64,000 nt of DNA from Lachnospiraceae bacterium (GTDB lineage: Bacteria > Bacillota > Clostridia > Lachnospirales > Lachnospiraceae). The notes under the pieces are model-generated. The model did no database searches and was not told where the DNA came from. It was given only the letters and a program-made list of their open reading frames with translations. The stretch is from the NCBI GenBank assembly GCA_009911505.1, contig QXXL01000008.1, forward strand, positions 55,928-119,927, written 5' to 3'. Of the stretch, positions 32,945 through 42,227 are shown in pieces (the stretch's first letter is position 1; every line of letters begins with the position of its first letter). A program made the position numbers and the translations under genes.

Positions 32945-34001
32945 GTACAAAAAACTCCTTTGCTATTTTTGTGATATCCACAGACATACATGGCCCACGG
33001 ATTTTACGCGTTTCCATCACTGCACCTGGGTATATACTACTATCCTTGCAGTCATATCTACACTTCTTACAACTCCTACACAGAGAAAGATACGCGCGTA
33101 TTATAGGGTTCAAAAGTGCAACGCGCTTTGGGGTTCCACTTTGACAGGTTTCTTCTGCCATATCTCCTGTAAGCCTCCTGCTGTACCATGCTACGATACG
33201 GTTTAGATGCTCATGGCCTGAACCTTTTTTCTGCGTATTTGCACCTAAAATGCGTATTTCATTCAAAATACTTACAATATCCTCCTGCGTAGGCATTGAA
33301 ACCTCTGTACCAACTGGGTACAGTTTATTAAAAATAAGACAGCCATAAGAACTGGGCAGACGGTACAGAGCAAAGACATCCCCATGCTTCTGAAAAAACC
33401 TCCATACCTTCGTCTTCTCCCATCCCCATCGCTGGCTCAAGGCTTCCAAAGTCAAAACAGCGCCATATTTCCCATATTGGACTTCTGGCGCCAAAAAAGA
33501 AAACACATTGTTAGTTTCCTCAAATACCGTGTGACACCAAAGGTCAAGCCATGCGTCCGATTCTTCAAATTTATATTGCTGTTCGGCAAGTCTTTCTGTT
33601 ATGTTGCGCGGAAGGCAAAGAAAGCCATATCCTTCCGTGGCATAAACAGCCCCATCCATACAAGCCTCACCTGAGCATTTCAAAACCCAGTCTGTGATTG
33701 TATAGGTGAGCTTTTTCGTCTTTTCATCCAATGTATATTCAATATATCCCATATCCGACAGTATCTGAAGCATTTCCAGCGCCTTAGAACGGATTTTAAT
33801 GCCCAGTATGCTCTTTAGCCCTACAACGCCACCAGACCACATACCAGGGCTTACATCGTTAATATGTCCACAATAAAGAGCCTGTCCCTTGCGAAACGCT
33901 GCACGGGATGCCAGACGCGCCCATGCGCCCATTACCCCCTTGCCTTCGGGCATACAGTTCCTGGGCAGTTTTACCCATTGATATTTCATCAGACATTTCA
34001 C
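32937..34001 (-). CDS. Hypothetical protein, possible element replication protein
   Basis: 354 residues from a GTG at 34001, with AGGAGGTG seven bases upstream. An N-terminal helical part (WARLASRAAFRKGQALYCGHINDVSPG...) is followed by a winged-helix-like segment (GAVLTLEALSQRWGWEKTKVWRFFQKHGD) as in phage and plasmid replication initiators. A C-terminal CRSCKKCRYDCKD cluster could hold zinc. It is the first large gene inside the right end of the element, where replication genes often lie. No named family matched, so this role is an inference. Confidence 0.55.
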   Translation of the reverse strand: MKCLMKYQWVKLPRNCMPEGKGVMGAWARLASRAAFRKGQALYCGHINDVSPGMWSGGVVGLKSILGIKIRSKALEMLQILSDMGYIEYTLDEKTKKLTYTITDWVLKCSGEACMDGAVYATEGYGFLCLPRNITERLAEQQYKFEESDAWLDLWCHTVFEETNNVFSFLAPEVQYGKYGAVLTLEALSQRWGWEKTKVWRFFQKHGDVFALYRLPSSYGCLIFNKLYPVGTEVSMPTQEDIVSILNEIRILGANTQKKGSGHEHLNRIVAWYSRRLTGDMAEETCQSGTPKRVALLNPIIRAYLSLCRSCKKCRYDCKDSSIYPGAVMETRKIRGPCMSVDITKIAKEFFVHE

Positions 34002-34039
34002 TTCGGGACACCTCCTCTCTAAACGCTACATTTACGCAT

Positions 34040-34078
34040 AAAAATAGGGCAGTTCCCTATAATCAGAAACCGCCCTAT
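34040..34078 (-). terminator. Intrinsic terminator after the DUF5348 gene
   Basis: ATAGGGC (34044-34050) pairs with GCCCTAT (34072-34078), followed on the minus strand by T5. Confidence 0.7.
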
Positions 34079-34090
34079 GATGTGTTACTA

Positions 34091-34306
34091 TTAAATTCTT
34101 ACCACTAAACCTTCGATTTTGTCCGTTTTAATCCCTACCAGATACCAGTCATCGGATAATTCTATTCTGGTAGGTATCCACTCCCCATCAATGAGAACAT
34201 CCATACCTGTTCCACAATGAAGCCCCCCATAGTAACTCTCTAAGCCGAACCGAATATCCATACGTTCGCTTACCGGATCATAATATAAAGCACCCTGTTT
34301 TTCCAT
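34091..34306 (-). CDS. DUF5348 family small protein
   Basis: 71 residues from the ATG at 34306 (AGGAGG upstream). The pattern (YYDPVSERMDIRFGLESYYGGLHCGTGMDVLIDGEWIPTRIELSDDWYLVG) matches DUF5348, a small beta-rich protein repeated in Clostridia ICEs. Function unknown. It is the gene nearest to the right end of the element. Confidence 0.75.
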   Translation of the reverse strand: MEKQGALYYDPVSERMDIRFGLESYYGGLHCGTGMDVLIDGEWIPTRIELSDDWYLVGIKTDKIEGLVVRI

Positions 34307-34362
34307 CTTGTATTCCTCCTTGTTTTTTATAGTATTGCCAATTATTTCCACCACAATCAATG

Positions 34363-34397
34363 AAAAGAAAAAACCAGACAGGTTTTCCCCATCTGGC
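34363..34397 (-). terminator. Intrinsic terminator at the right end of the element
   Basis: Minus strand CCAGATGGGG...TCTGG followed by T6. It lies between the truncated spoVAC and DUF5348 and would separate host and element transcription. The bases 34,398-34,486 show no gene. Confidence 0.72.
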
Positions 34398-34486
34398 CTT
34401 CTGTGGCATTATACATTTTGATGCTTAAATACTGCAAATCTCCTTTCTACAGAATTATTTGGACTGAATCATCATACTCACCCTGA

Positions 34487-34885
34487 TTAAACGGGGCTTC
34501 TCTGACTTGGTCTTATTATAACACACTCATCTTTCTTAAACTCAATACATGGCGCCGCCACCGAGTTGGCAAACCCGGTAATTGGGACAAGCGCACCCGC
34601 TCCGCCAAAATTAGCAAATTTCGGATACAGGTTAAATCCCGTCAAAACTACGCTTAACAGTATCAAAAGCAAGCTGCACCAGCTTCCGGCTGTATCCTTG
34701 TCAAACCCTAAAGTACTGCAATACTGCAAAATCCCTTGCCCAACCATACAGATAAGCCCGCCTGCTACAAACGCCTTTGCCATATTTTTGGGCAGTGAAT
34801 GGGTCGGCGTGATTTCTTTTACATATTCGTTGTATGCCTTTTGTTCCTCCGCTTTCTGCGGGCTTATTTTCTTTTCTTTAGCCAA
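34487..34885 (-). pseudogene. spoVAC: spoVAC, truncated at the 3' end by the element
   Basis: 132 residues, of which the first about 120 are SpoVAC (NMAKAFVAGGLICMVGQGI, GAGALVPITGFANSVAAPCIEFKKDE). After Lys-Lys-Asp-Glu the sequence changes to CVIIRPSQRSPV, unrelated to SpoVAC, and ends. About 45 residues and the last membrane helix are missing compared with the usual 150-residue protein. SpoVAC is part of the dipicolinic-acid channel of spores. The switch near 34,526 is best explained as the junction of the integrated element. spoVAD, expected next, is not in the window. Confidence 0.82.
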
Positions 34886-34907
34886 TCTTCCTTCCTCTCT
34901 TCCTCTC

Positions 34908-35228
34908 TTAATTTACCTGCCAGATCCGCTCTTCTAAAAGCCCCCAGCGCAAGAGTTCTTTCATATGCGTTTCATACTCTTCGGCAGGCTCGTATCCAAG
35001 CAGCATATTTACCAAATACCGTTCCTTCGGATCATCCAGCTTTGATTCTTTTAATGCTGGCAAGATCTTTTCTTTGAGTTCACCAGGCAGAATATCCGCG
35101 TCCACCTCGATATGGCGCAGACGGCAAAAAAGCCCCGCCGCATAATAAAATTCATAATTCCCAAGCAGCACAGACGTCTGCATATTGCATTTGATAATAA
35201 TACTCTGCCTTGCAACTAATGTAACCAT
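34908..35228 (-). CDS. Hypothetical protein within the spoVA operon
   Basis: 106 residues, soluble (MVTLVARQSIIIKCNMQTSVLLGNYEFYYAAGLFCRLRHIEVDADILPG..., ending LLEERIWQVN). It lies between spoVAB and spoVAC with close spacing, so it is probably co-expressed in the forespore. No recognised domain. It may be a sporulation accessory protein of this lineage. Confidence 0.7.
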   Translation of the reverse strand: MVTLVARQSIIIKCNMQTSVLLGNYEFYYAAGLFCRLRHIEVDADILPGELKEKILPALKESKLDDPKERYLVNMLLGYEPAEEYETHMKELLRWGLLEERIWQVN

Positions 35229-35296
35229 ATGTTATCCCCTCCTGTTTTAGCCATTGTAACCCGTATTACCCGCCTGCGTCAATTAGGTCATCAAAA

Positions 35297-35719
35297 CTAC
35301 CCCATCTGCCGGAAAAAATAAAAAAGGCCTCCTATCACCTTTCCTGCCGCAAGCACAGTTATAACCAGGGACAATCCCCTCTTTAACTTCAGCCTCCGGA
35401 ATACAATCGGAAACACATTCATAATCTCCGCCAAAGCCATCACCAGACAGCCCACCTGAATACCGCTGCCAAGCCCAAAAAGCGCCAGCATGGGCCTCCC
35501 AAACGGAATAGGCAGTTGCGGAAATACAGTCACAATATTCCCAAGGACCCCTCCTAGCATAACCATGGACTCATAAAAGAGCACATGCGCCGCCGTACGG
35601 CTCATACCGATAATCCGGGGTACTACGCTGATCGCCACAATCAGGGCAAATGTCCCTCCAGCTGCCGCAAATCCGAACATTAGCCCGAGCCCCCCAAGCA
35701 GAATATGGTTAATCAACAT
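35297..35719 (-). CDS. spoVAB: Stage V sporulation protein AB
   Basis: 140 residues with four to five membrane helices (GGLGLMFGFAAAGGTFALIVAI, VLFYESMVMLGGVLGNIVTVFPQL, IQVGCLVMALAEIMNVFPI). The pattern and its place after spoVAA identify SpoVAB, part of the operon for dipicolinic-acid uptake into the spore. It overlaps the end of spoVAA by 11 bases. Confidence 0.9.
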   Translation of the reverse strand: MLINHILLGGLGLMFGFAAAGGTFALIVAISVVPRIIGMSRTAAHVLFYESMVMLGGVLGNIVTVFPQLPIPFGRPMLALFGLGSGIQVGCLVMALAEIMNVFPIVFRRLKLKRGLSLVITVLAAGKVIGGLFYFFRQMG

Positions 35720-36365
35720 CTATTTCTTTTCCTCCCCTTCCAGCGTTCTGGATAAAAGTAGTATCCACATCCTTCTCATATTTCCGTAGCTGAACTTGGA
35801 TTGGAGTGGGATCGGGGGTGATTTTATGCTTCCCAAAATGGTTAAAAAATACTAAAATGCCGATCGCAAGGCCGATGCAGTACATGACCTCCAATTCCGT
35901 TACGCCGCTTTGCTCTGCGCCCATCACCTGCTCGTAAAACTTTCCAAACAGCTCCGTTATGCCAATATCATTGTTAAACGACATAATTGTAAACGCGCCG
36001 CCGAAAAACACCACCAGGCAAAGCGCCGCCGTCTTAATGTAATCCACCCAGCCGGGCGCTGTCTGGCCCATCCGGTATTCTAAAATAAAATCCGATTCGC
36101 CTTCGTTTTGGATTTCAGCATTGGGATAATCCTGATGGATAAGCTCCACAACCTTAAGGACAGAAAAAATTTCACGCTGAATTTTAACATTCTTTTTGGA
36201 TGCGGGCGGGGGCTGGAACGTATAAAATTTTTTCTGTTTAATCTGGCGTACCATTGTTTCATTGGAGCTGGTAATAGCAGCAATATCGCCTATGGTGATA
36301 TTCCTGTCAAATACAAGCACGTTTTGATCAATTTTAATATATACTGTTTCATCGTTTGCGCTCAT
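35709..36365 (-). CDS. spoVAA: Stage V sporulation protein AA
   Basis: 218 residues from the ATG at 36365. A longer frame starts at 36494 but runs across the small gene upstream, whose TGA overlaps this ATG (ATGA). An N-terminal soluble domain (DETVYIKIDQNVLVFDRNITIGDIAAITSSNETMVRQI) precedes two membrane helices (AALCLVVFFGGAFTIMSF, VMYCIGLAIGILVFFNHFGK). It acts at the forespore membrane with SpoVAB and SpoVAC. Confidence 0.88.
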   Translation of the reverse strand: MSANDETVYIKIDQNVLVFDRNITIGDIAAITSSNETMVRQIKQKKFYTFQPPPASKKNVKIQREIFSVLKVVELIHQDYPNAEIQNEGESDFILEYRMGQTAPGWVDYIKTAALCLVVFFGGAFTIMSFNNDIGITELFGKFYEQVMGAEQSGVTELEVMYCIGLAIGILVFFNHFGKHKITPDPTPIQVQLRKYEKDVDTTFIQNAGRGGKEIDVD

Positions 36366-36517
36366 ATGCATCCGCTCCCCATAAGCTCCTCCCACACAAA
36401 TATCCCCTCCTGCGGGGTAGCTGTTTTCTTTTTCAGCACCCTGTAATATAAGATGCCGGAAAGTACAGCGGCCATTATCACCATGACCAGACAAAGACGG
36501 TATAATTTTCGGTTCAT
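36362..36517 (-). CDS. Small membrane protein upstream of spoVAA
   Basis: 51 residues. The ATG at 36517 follows GGAAG; one N-terminal membrane helix (LCLVMVIMAAVLSGILYY), then a basic and acidic tail. Its stop overlaps the spoVAA start by 3 bases, so it is translated together with spoVAA. Likely a small sporulation membrane protein; unnamed. Confidence 0.65.
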   Translation of the reverse strand: MNRKLYRLCLVMVIMAAVLSGILYYRVLKKKTATPQEGIFVWEELMGSGCI

Positions 36518-36629
36518 CCTGATCACTTCCTTCTCAATTTCTTTTGAGTAGTATGTATCTTTTTAGTAAAACTTATGCAAAATGGATAGCAAAAAACAGA
36601 AACAACAAACCGGAAAGGAGACAGGCAGA

Positions 36630-37409
36630 ATGTCTGACAGTAAAGAAATCCTGACACTTGCCGTAGAAATCGGCGACGTACTTTTAAGAAGCGGCGGAGA
36701 AATTTACCGTGTGGAAGATACGATCCTGCATATTTTAAATGCATTTGGCTTAGAGGAATACGACGTCTATGTGCTTTCTAACGGTATTTTTGCCAGCGCC
36801 AACGAGCAGAAGGCAGATGCCTGCAGTATTGTGCGCCATGTCCCGCTCGGCGACGTGCACCTGGGCAAAATAGCTGCAATCAACCAGCTTTCTCGGGAAA
36901 TCAGCGCTGGAGAGTGCAGTGTAGATGAAGCTTGGAAACAGCTAAATGCCTGCAAAGCAATCCCTGTCCAAAGCCCGTTTGTGCAAAAAACCTGCTGTGG
37001 CATAGGCTGTGCATGCTTTTGTTCTATTTTTGGCGGCAGGCCCCTTGACGCTTTTTTTTCCTTCTTGTTAGGCTTTTTTCTGCAATTTCTGCGTCTGCGC
37101 CAGCAGGCGCACGGCACGTCCAAATTTTTAACAAATATCGCCGGGAGTGCGTTTTTAACGGCGTCGAGCCTAGCCCTTGTGAGAATGGGGCTTCCTGTTT
37201 TACAGGATAAAATTGTAATTGGAAGTATCGTACCGCTCCTGCCGGGAATCGCGCTTACGACTTCTATCCGCGACTTATTTGGCGGCGATTATTTATCCGG
37301 CGCCATCCATCTGTTAGACGCACTTTTAACTGCCATGTGCATTGCCCTTGGCGTAGGGATGGTTATGATATTATACCGAGATTTGACAGGAGGTGTGGTT
37401 TTGCCATGA
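36630..37409 (+). CDS. Threonine/serine exporter, N-terminal subunit
   Basis: 259 residues from the ATG at 36630 (AAAGGAGA upstream; an earlier ATG at 36582 is less likely). The ThrE-1 domain (PF06738) opens with LAVEIGDVLLRSGGEIYRVEDTI and YDVYVLSNGIFAS, followed by membrane helices (DAFFSFLLGFFLQFL, FLTNIAGSAFLTASSLALV, IVPLLPGIALTTSIRDLFGGDYLSG). In many bacteria one protein holds both halves; here they are split. It exports threonine/serine or similar small amino acids. Divergent from spoVAA. Confidence 0.88.
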   Translation: MSDSKEILTLAVEIGDVLLRSGGEIYRVEDTILHILNAFGLEEYDVYVLSNGIFASANEQKADACSIVRHVPLGDVHLGKIAAINQLSREISAGECSVDEAWKQLNACKAIPVQSPFVQKTCCGIGCACFCSIFGGRPLDAFFSFLLGFFLQFLRLRQQAHGTSKFLTNIAGSAFLTASSLALVRMGLPVLQDKIVIGSIVPLLPGIALTTSIRDLFGGDYLSGAIHLLDALLTAMCIALGVGMVMILYRDLTGGVVLP

Positions 37410-37834
37410 TACTGCAGTTTGTGCTTGCAATGATTGCAACGTCGTCCTTTGCCGTTTTATTCTGTGTACCGAAGGGGCAGTTTTTATTTAGCTCTCTAAC
37501 CGGAGCCTTGGGCTGGATTTGCTACCTGGTCTTTTACAGGCTTGGGTGCGGAACAGTTACCGCCTCCTTGCTTGCTACATTTTTCCTTACTATTGTGTCC
37601 CGTTTTTTTGCATCTGTACGGAAAAACCCGGTGACACTTTACCTTGTGACCAGTATTTTTACGCTCGTGCCAGGATCAGGGATTTATTATACATCTTATT
37701 ATTTTATCATAAACGATATGGATTCATTCGCTCTAAAAGGGATGGAAACATTTAAAATTGCGGGGGCAATTGCGGTTGGGATTATTTTTGGGTTTTCAAT
37801 CCCTCAAAAGGCATTCCGATGCAAAGCACGGTAG
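37406..37834 (+). CDS. Threonine/serine exporter, C-terminal subunit
   Basis: 142 residues from the ATG at 37406, overlapping the first subunit by 4 bases (ATGA), with AGGAGGTG upstream. Five membrane helices; the ThrE-2 domain (PF12821) signature FTLVPGSGIYYTSYYFI is present. It completes the exporter together with the preceding gene. Confidence 0.85.
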   Translation: MILQFVLAMIATSSFAVLFCVPKGQFLFSSLTGALGWICYLVFYRLGCGTVTASLLATFFLTIVSRFFASVRKNPVTLYLVTSIFTLVPGSGIYYTSYYFIINDMDSFALKGMETFKIAGAIAVGIIFGFSIPQKAFRCKAR

Positions 37835-37861
37835 CAGACAGGCGATTGCAGCAATTACTAA

Positions 37862-37894
37862 AAAACGGCATAACCAGAATGGCTATACCGTTTT
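37862..37894. terminator. Bidirectional terminator between thrE and the fucosidase
   Basis: AAAACGG (37862-37868) pairs with CCGTTTT (37888-37894) with short inner stems and T-rich tracts on both sides. It serves the two convergent genes. Confidence 0.7.
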
Positions 37895-37904
37895 GTTTAA
37901 AGAT

Positions 37905-40900
37905 TTATTTTTTCTTATAAGCAGCTTTCTTTAACCCCGCGCCTTTCATACTTTTCTTAAGGGACTTTGCGTTCATTTTCTTAGGATAATAAATCTTGCA
38001 GGATTTTACGCCCTTAAATGCATTTTTGCCAATGCCGGGTACTTTCTTGCCTTTAAATTGAACGCTCTTTAATTTTTTGCATTTGTTAAAGCTGTTTGCG
38101 CCGATTTTTGTGACATTGGATCCAATTACTATATTTACCAGTGTTTTGCTGTCCTGGAAGGCTTTTTCTCCAATTGCCGTTACTTTATATGTAAAGCCGT
38201 CTTTCGCCACAGTTGCAGGTATGGTTATTTTCTTCTTCTTTTTGCCGGAAGCTGTCAATTTCTGGACGGTTACAGTTCCGTTTTTGGCATCGGACTTCGT
38301 TACCTTGTACGAAAGACCGCCTTTGGTGAAGACTGCGTTTACCGGCTGCGGTTTTGGGGCCTCTGGCTGCGGTTGCGGTTGCGGCTGCGGATCCGGATTG
38401 ATAATAGGACCTGGATCCGGATCTGTTTTTTGGGTTACCGTAATATGTACGGCTGCCGTTTTGTCCGGAGAGGAAACGCTTGAAACCGTAATATCCGCTC
38501 TGCCTGCCCCAACTGCCGTAACCTTGCCGGATGCATCTACTTTTGCAGCCGCTTCATTAGAAGTAGTAAAAGCCAGCTCTTGATGGGTTGCATTTTTAGG
38601 GGTAACGGATGCCTGAATCTGGTATGTTTCCCCTACATTTAATGACTTACCCCTTTCTGTTACGTTAATGCCGGAAACAGGAATGGCGCTTATCACGCCA
38701 AAGGCAATGCCGTCATTTACTTCCTGCGAATTGACAACCGCTTTTACTACGATGTTTTTCAACTCCCCTGTAGGTGTCAAAATCCAGGCATAAGGTGTTT
38801 CTACCGTGTCTGCCAGATTGCCGTCTACATAAATGTTATAGCTTTCTGCATCTTCCGTCTCTTTCCACTGTGCCATGACGCGTCCGTCTTCCACAACCAG
38901 TACCTGGCTGTCTTTGCCGGACGGAAGAGAAGGCGCTTTTATTTCACTGCGGAAAATACGGAATGCATCCAGTTCTACTTTTGTACCGGAGCTGCCGCTT
39001 ACTTTCTCGTTAGTCGCCTTCACGGTAATCGTATGGTCTCCATAAGCCAGCCCCTTTTTACTGAAAATGACGCTCTGCCTTACGGTGCTGGCTGAGTAGG
39101 TATCTACGGTACCACATACTTCACCATCTATACTGATTTCCAAAAAGCCCCTATCGTGGTTTAATACGCTAATGACTTCTACACCGGTGCCTTCAAAGGG
39201 CAGCGTAGCTGTTTCTCCGCCCTGCGGGTTCTGCAGATATTTGACGGTTCCGGCATAATTGCCGCCTTCTTCCCAGTCGCCCCATGCGCCGACGTATGTA
39301 ATACGCCCGTCTGTATCGTCTATCATATCCCCGTCTTCTTTTGTCTGTACAGGTACGCTTAAATTAGATTCTGACGCGCCGCTTCCAGCTGTTACCTGAT
39401 ACGTCAGGGCGCCTAAAATCCCGTATGCTTTGGTATCGGTATAGCTTGTTGCCGAAACGCCGGATGCAATCTGCGTTATGCCGCCCCCTGCTGTCTGGCG
39501 GTAAATATTATAAACTGCGCCTTCTGACAAAACTGCATCCCAGGAAAGCGTCACCTCGTCCCCATCCTGTTTTGTAATCGCAAGGTTTGTTGGAATCGCT
39601 TCTTTCTCCGGGAATCCTGTGATCTTATAGCTCTTGCCTGCCTCTGTGGCAAATGAAATCTTGCTGTCGGAAATCTTGTCTGTTTTCACAGCCTTTCCAT
39701 TCTGATCTACGACTTTCGCAACAGCTATATTGTCATACTGGACAACTGCGTCATTCCCTTTGTTGGATGTAATCCCCACGCTTATTAAATTACCGTTGGA
39801 CCAGTTTAGGCCCACTTCAAAATTACCCCTGGCTACAAGCCCTTCCACTTCGCCTTCTGTCCAGACATCCGGAAGCGCCGGAAGCAGATCGATACAGTCT
39901 ACATTGCTTTGCAGCAGCATCTCCGCCACACCGGAGGTATAGCCAAAATTACCGTCAATCTGGAATGGCGGATGAGTATCCCACAGGTTGGCGTAAATGC
40001 CATTTTTAAATAAATCGGTAATCAGCTTGTACGCCCGGTTTCCGTCCCTGAGCCTCGCCCAAGTGTTAATCCTCTGGCCCATACCCCAGCCGGTGCTTGC
40101 GTCGGTTCTATTCTCCATGGAAACTCTTGCGGCTTCCAGCCACTCCGGTGTTTTGATGGTAATCAAATCGCCCGGATACAGTCCAAGCATATGGGAAATA
40201 TGCCTGTGGCCGAATCCTTCGCCCCCCATGCTGCCAAGCGTGGTTTCGTCGTACCACTCTTTGACTTGTCCATCATCCCCGATCTCAATAGGGCCTTTTA
40301 AATTTTGCTGGTTGGATATCCAGGTGTCTATTTTGGCAGTATCCGTTTCCCCGACAATTTCTGCCGCTGTAATCACGTCTTCATAAAGCTGCCAGATCAA
40401 GGACTGTTCATATGTATTTCCACTGGTATATGGCCCGTGCTCGGGAGAATAAGACGGGGAAGATACCAGCTTGCCATCAGCGTCCTGAATCATCATCTGA
40501 TCATAAAGCGTAGCTTCTTCCTTCATCATTGGATAAATATTTTCTTTTAGGTAATCCTCATCCCGGGTAAAATCATAATATTCCCAGCAGTTTTGTATAA
40601 TCCACGGCATTGCAGCCGGAGACCAGCCCCAGGAAAATGACCAGCCTGGGCAGGTCCATCCAAATGGATTATTCTGCGTATGTGCCATAAACCCGTTTTC
40701 CGGGTTTTCATCCGTACTCTCAATTCCTGCATAAATCTTTGCCGTTACACGCCCCGGCTCACGCAGGGAATCTACATAGCTGATCAAAGGCTTACCGCAT
40801 TCTGCCAGATTCGTAACATAAGTCGGCCAGTAATTCATCTGGAGGTTGACATTTGTGTGGTAGTCCGCGTGCCATGCCGGGCGCATATCTTTATTCCATA

Positions 40901-42116
40901 CACCCTGAAGGTTAGATGGGAGCTGTGAATTTTCCCTGGAAGAGGCTATAGTCAAATACCTGCCATATTGAAACAGCATGGTTTCGAGCTGCCTCCTTTC
41001 GCCCTCGCTTGCAGATCCGTTTTTATAAGAGACAAGCAGGTCGTCAGTTGCCTTTGAGGAAACAACGGCATCCAAATCCAAACTCATACGGGAATAAAGG
41101 CTCTGGTAATCTTCGATATGATCTGCTTTGACTGCCTCATATCCTTTTGCAGCTGCGCTGCTCACGGCGCCGTCTACCCTGCCATGAAGTGCGCTTGCTG
41201 TTTCACCAGTCCTGTATACGGGATAATCGTTCTTATAATCAGTTGCCGCGGACACAAATACCGTAATGGAATCCGCATTGCGCACCTCTAATTTACTCCC
41301 GTTTGCCGTCACGCTTCCTCCGTTATTTACTACTTTTAACACAGAATCATATTTTAACTGGTTGTCAGTAAGCTCGCCCGCTACGATAAGGGTGTCGCCC
41401 GAAGCAGACGCCACCGCACCATGCTGTGATGTAAAACGGACGTCCAGATTCAGTTTCTGGCTGCCTTCCGCAGAAAGCTTTGCTGCCAGTACATTATCCG
41501 GATTGCTGACAAAATATTCCCTTTTATAGGACGTACCGCCCGCTTCAAAATTTACAGTTGACAACGCGGTATTCAAATCCAAATCCCTGGTATATCCGGT
41601 TGCATCGTCTGCTGTAAAGCCCTGATAATCAAAATAAATATCGCCCCATGGCTGATATGCGCCATAACCAACCGAACTGTTCCATTCACCCTGTCCGCCG
41701 TCTCCAACCAAAGAACCGCATTTAGTGGATGCAGCCTGGTTATTTCCCGCTGCAAACAAATCCTGGATTTCTTTTACCAGCGCTCCGTTCCTGCCGACAT
41801 TTTCCAGATTTCCACCATTGTAATTAGGACGCAGCGTGCTCGGCCCTCCTGTCCAGAGCGTTTTTTCGTTAAAGGTCAGGTGTTCACTGGCAATGGAGCC
41901 GTAAATATTCGCCCCCATATCGCCGTTGCCGATAGGAATGGTCTGCTGCTGCCAGTCTGTCGCCGGTTCATCGTACCATAACCGGAGCAGGTTATCAGCC
42001 GTTTCGTCCCCCACTGCTTCCACAGGCCCTGCCGGCGCCAAAGCAGGAACCGATGTAACTATCATTGCCGCTGCCAGCCCTGCAGACAAAATCTTTTTTA
42101 TTATTTTTGCCCTCAT
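37905..42116 (-). CDS. Secreted GH95 alpha-L-fucosidase, multi-domain
   Basis: 1,403 residues from the ATG at 42116 (GGAAGGAG upstream). Signal peptide about 1-30. GH95 catalytic region (about 40-800): NGDMGANIYG, NVNLQMNYW (substrate-binding Asn pair), SPSYSPEHG (general-acid Glu), HISHMLGLYPGD and FQIDGNFG (Asp). Then come a fibronectin-like module, a carbohydrate-binding-like beta domain (VKYLQNPQGGETATLPFEG...), a further beta module, a bacterial Ig-like (BIG2) module (GKVTAVGAGRADITVSS), a Pro-Gln linker and a BspA-type Leu-rich domain (IGEKAFQDSKTLVNIVIGSN). It would release alpha-1,2-fucose from host glycans such as mucin or milk oligosaccharides. No sorting signal. Confidence 0.92.
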   Translation of the reverse strand: MRAKIIKKILSAGLAAAMIVTSVPALAPAGPVEAVGDETADNLLRLWYDEPATDWQQQTIPIGNGDMGANIYGSIASEHLTFNEKTLWTGGPSTLRPNYNGGNLENVGRNGALVKEIQDLFAAGNNQAASTKCGSLVGDGGQGEWNSSVGYGAYQPWGDIYFDYQGFTADDATGYTRDLDLNTALSTVNFEAGGTSYKREYFVSNPDNVLAAKLSAEGSQKLNLDVRFTSQHGAVASASGDTLIVAGELTDNQLKYDSVLKVVNNGGSVTANGSKLEVRNADSITVFVSAATDYKNDYPVYRTGETASALHGRVDGAVSSAAAKGYEAVKADHIEDYQSLYSRMSLDLDAVVSSKATDDLLVSYKNGSASEGERRQLETMLFQYGRYLTIASSRENSQLPSNLQGVWNKDMRPAWHADYHTNVNLQMNYWPTYVTNLAECGKPLISYVDSLREPGRVTAKIYAGIESTDENPENGFMAHTQNNPFGWTCPGWSFSWGWSPAAMPWIIQNCWEYYDFTRDEDYLKENIYPMMKEEATLYDQMMIQDADGKLVSSPSYSPEHGPYTSGNTYEQSLIWQLYEDVITAAEIVGETDTAKIDTWISNQQNLKGPIEIGDDGQVKEWYDETTLGSMGGEGFGHRHISHMLGLYPGDLITIKTPEWLEAARVSMENRTDASTGWGMGQRINTWARLRDGNRAYKLITDLFKNGIYANLWDTHPPFQIDGNFGYTSGVAEMLLQSNVDCIDLLPALPDVWTEGEVEGLVARGNFEVGLNWSNGNLISVGITSNKGNDAVVQYDNIAVAKVVDQNGKAVKTDKISDSKISFATEAGKSYKITGFPEKEAIPTNLAITKQDGDEVTLSWDAVLSEGAVYNIYRQTAGGGITQIASGVSATSYTDTKAYGILGALTYQVTAGSGASESNLSVPVQTKEDGDMIDDTDGRITYVGAWGDWEEGGNYAGTVKYLQNPQGGETATLPFEGTGVEVISVLNHDRGFLEISIDGEVCGTVDTYSASTVRQSVIFSKKGLAYGDHTITVKATNEKVSGSSGTKVELDAFRIFRSEIKAPSLPSGKDSQVLVVEDGRVMAQWKETEDAESYNIYVDGNLADTVETPYAWILTPTGELKNIVVKAVVNSQEVNDGIAFGVISAIPVSGINVTERGKSLNVGETYQIQASVTPKNATHQELAFTTSNEAAAKVDASGKVTAVGAGRADITVSSVSSPDKTAAVHITVTQKTDPDPGPIINPDPQPQPQPQPEAPKPQPVNAVFTKGGLSYKVTKSDAKNGTVTVQKLTASGKKKKKITIPATVAKDGFTYKVTAIGEKAFQDSKTLVNIVIGSNVTKIGANSFNKCKKLKSVQFKGKKVPGIGKNAFKGVKSCKIYYPKKMNAKSLKKSMKGAGLKKAAYKKK

Positions 42117-42227
42117 AGTTATTTCTCCTTCCTTTTTCAAAACTATATTTTCAGTATAACATAAGATGTCAGGCATTTCCACTTTAAAAAAGCTATTTAC
42201 GGATATTTTTCAGAACGAAAAAGCGCC

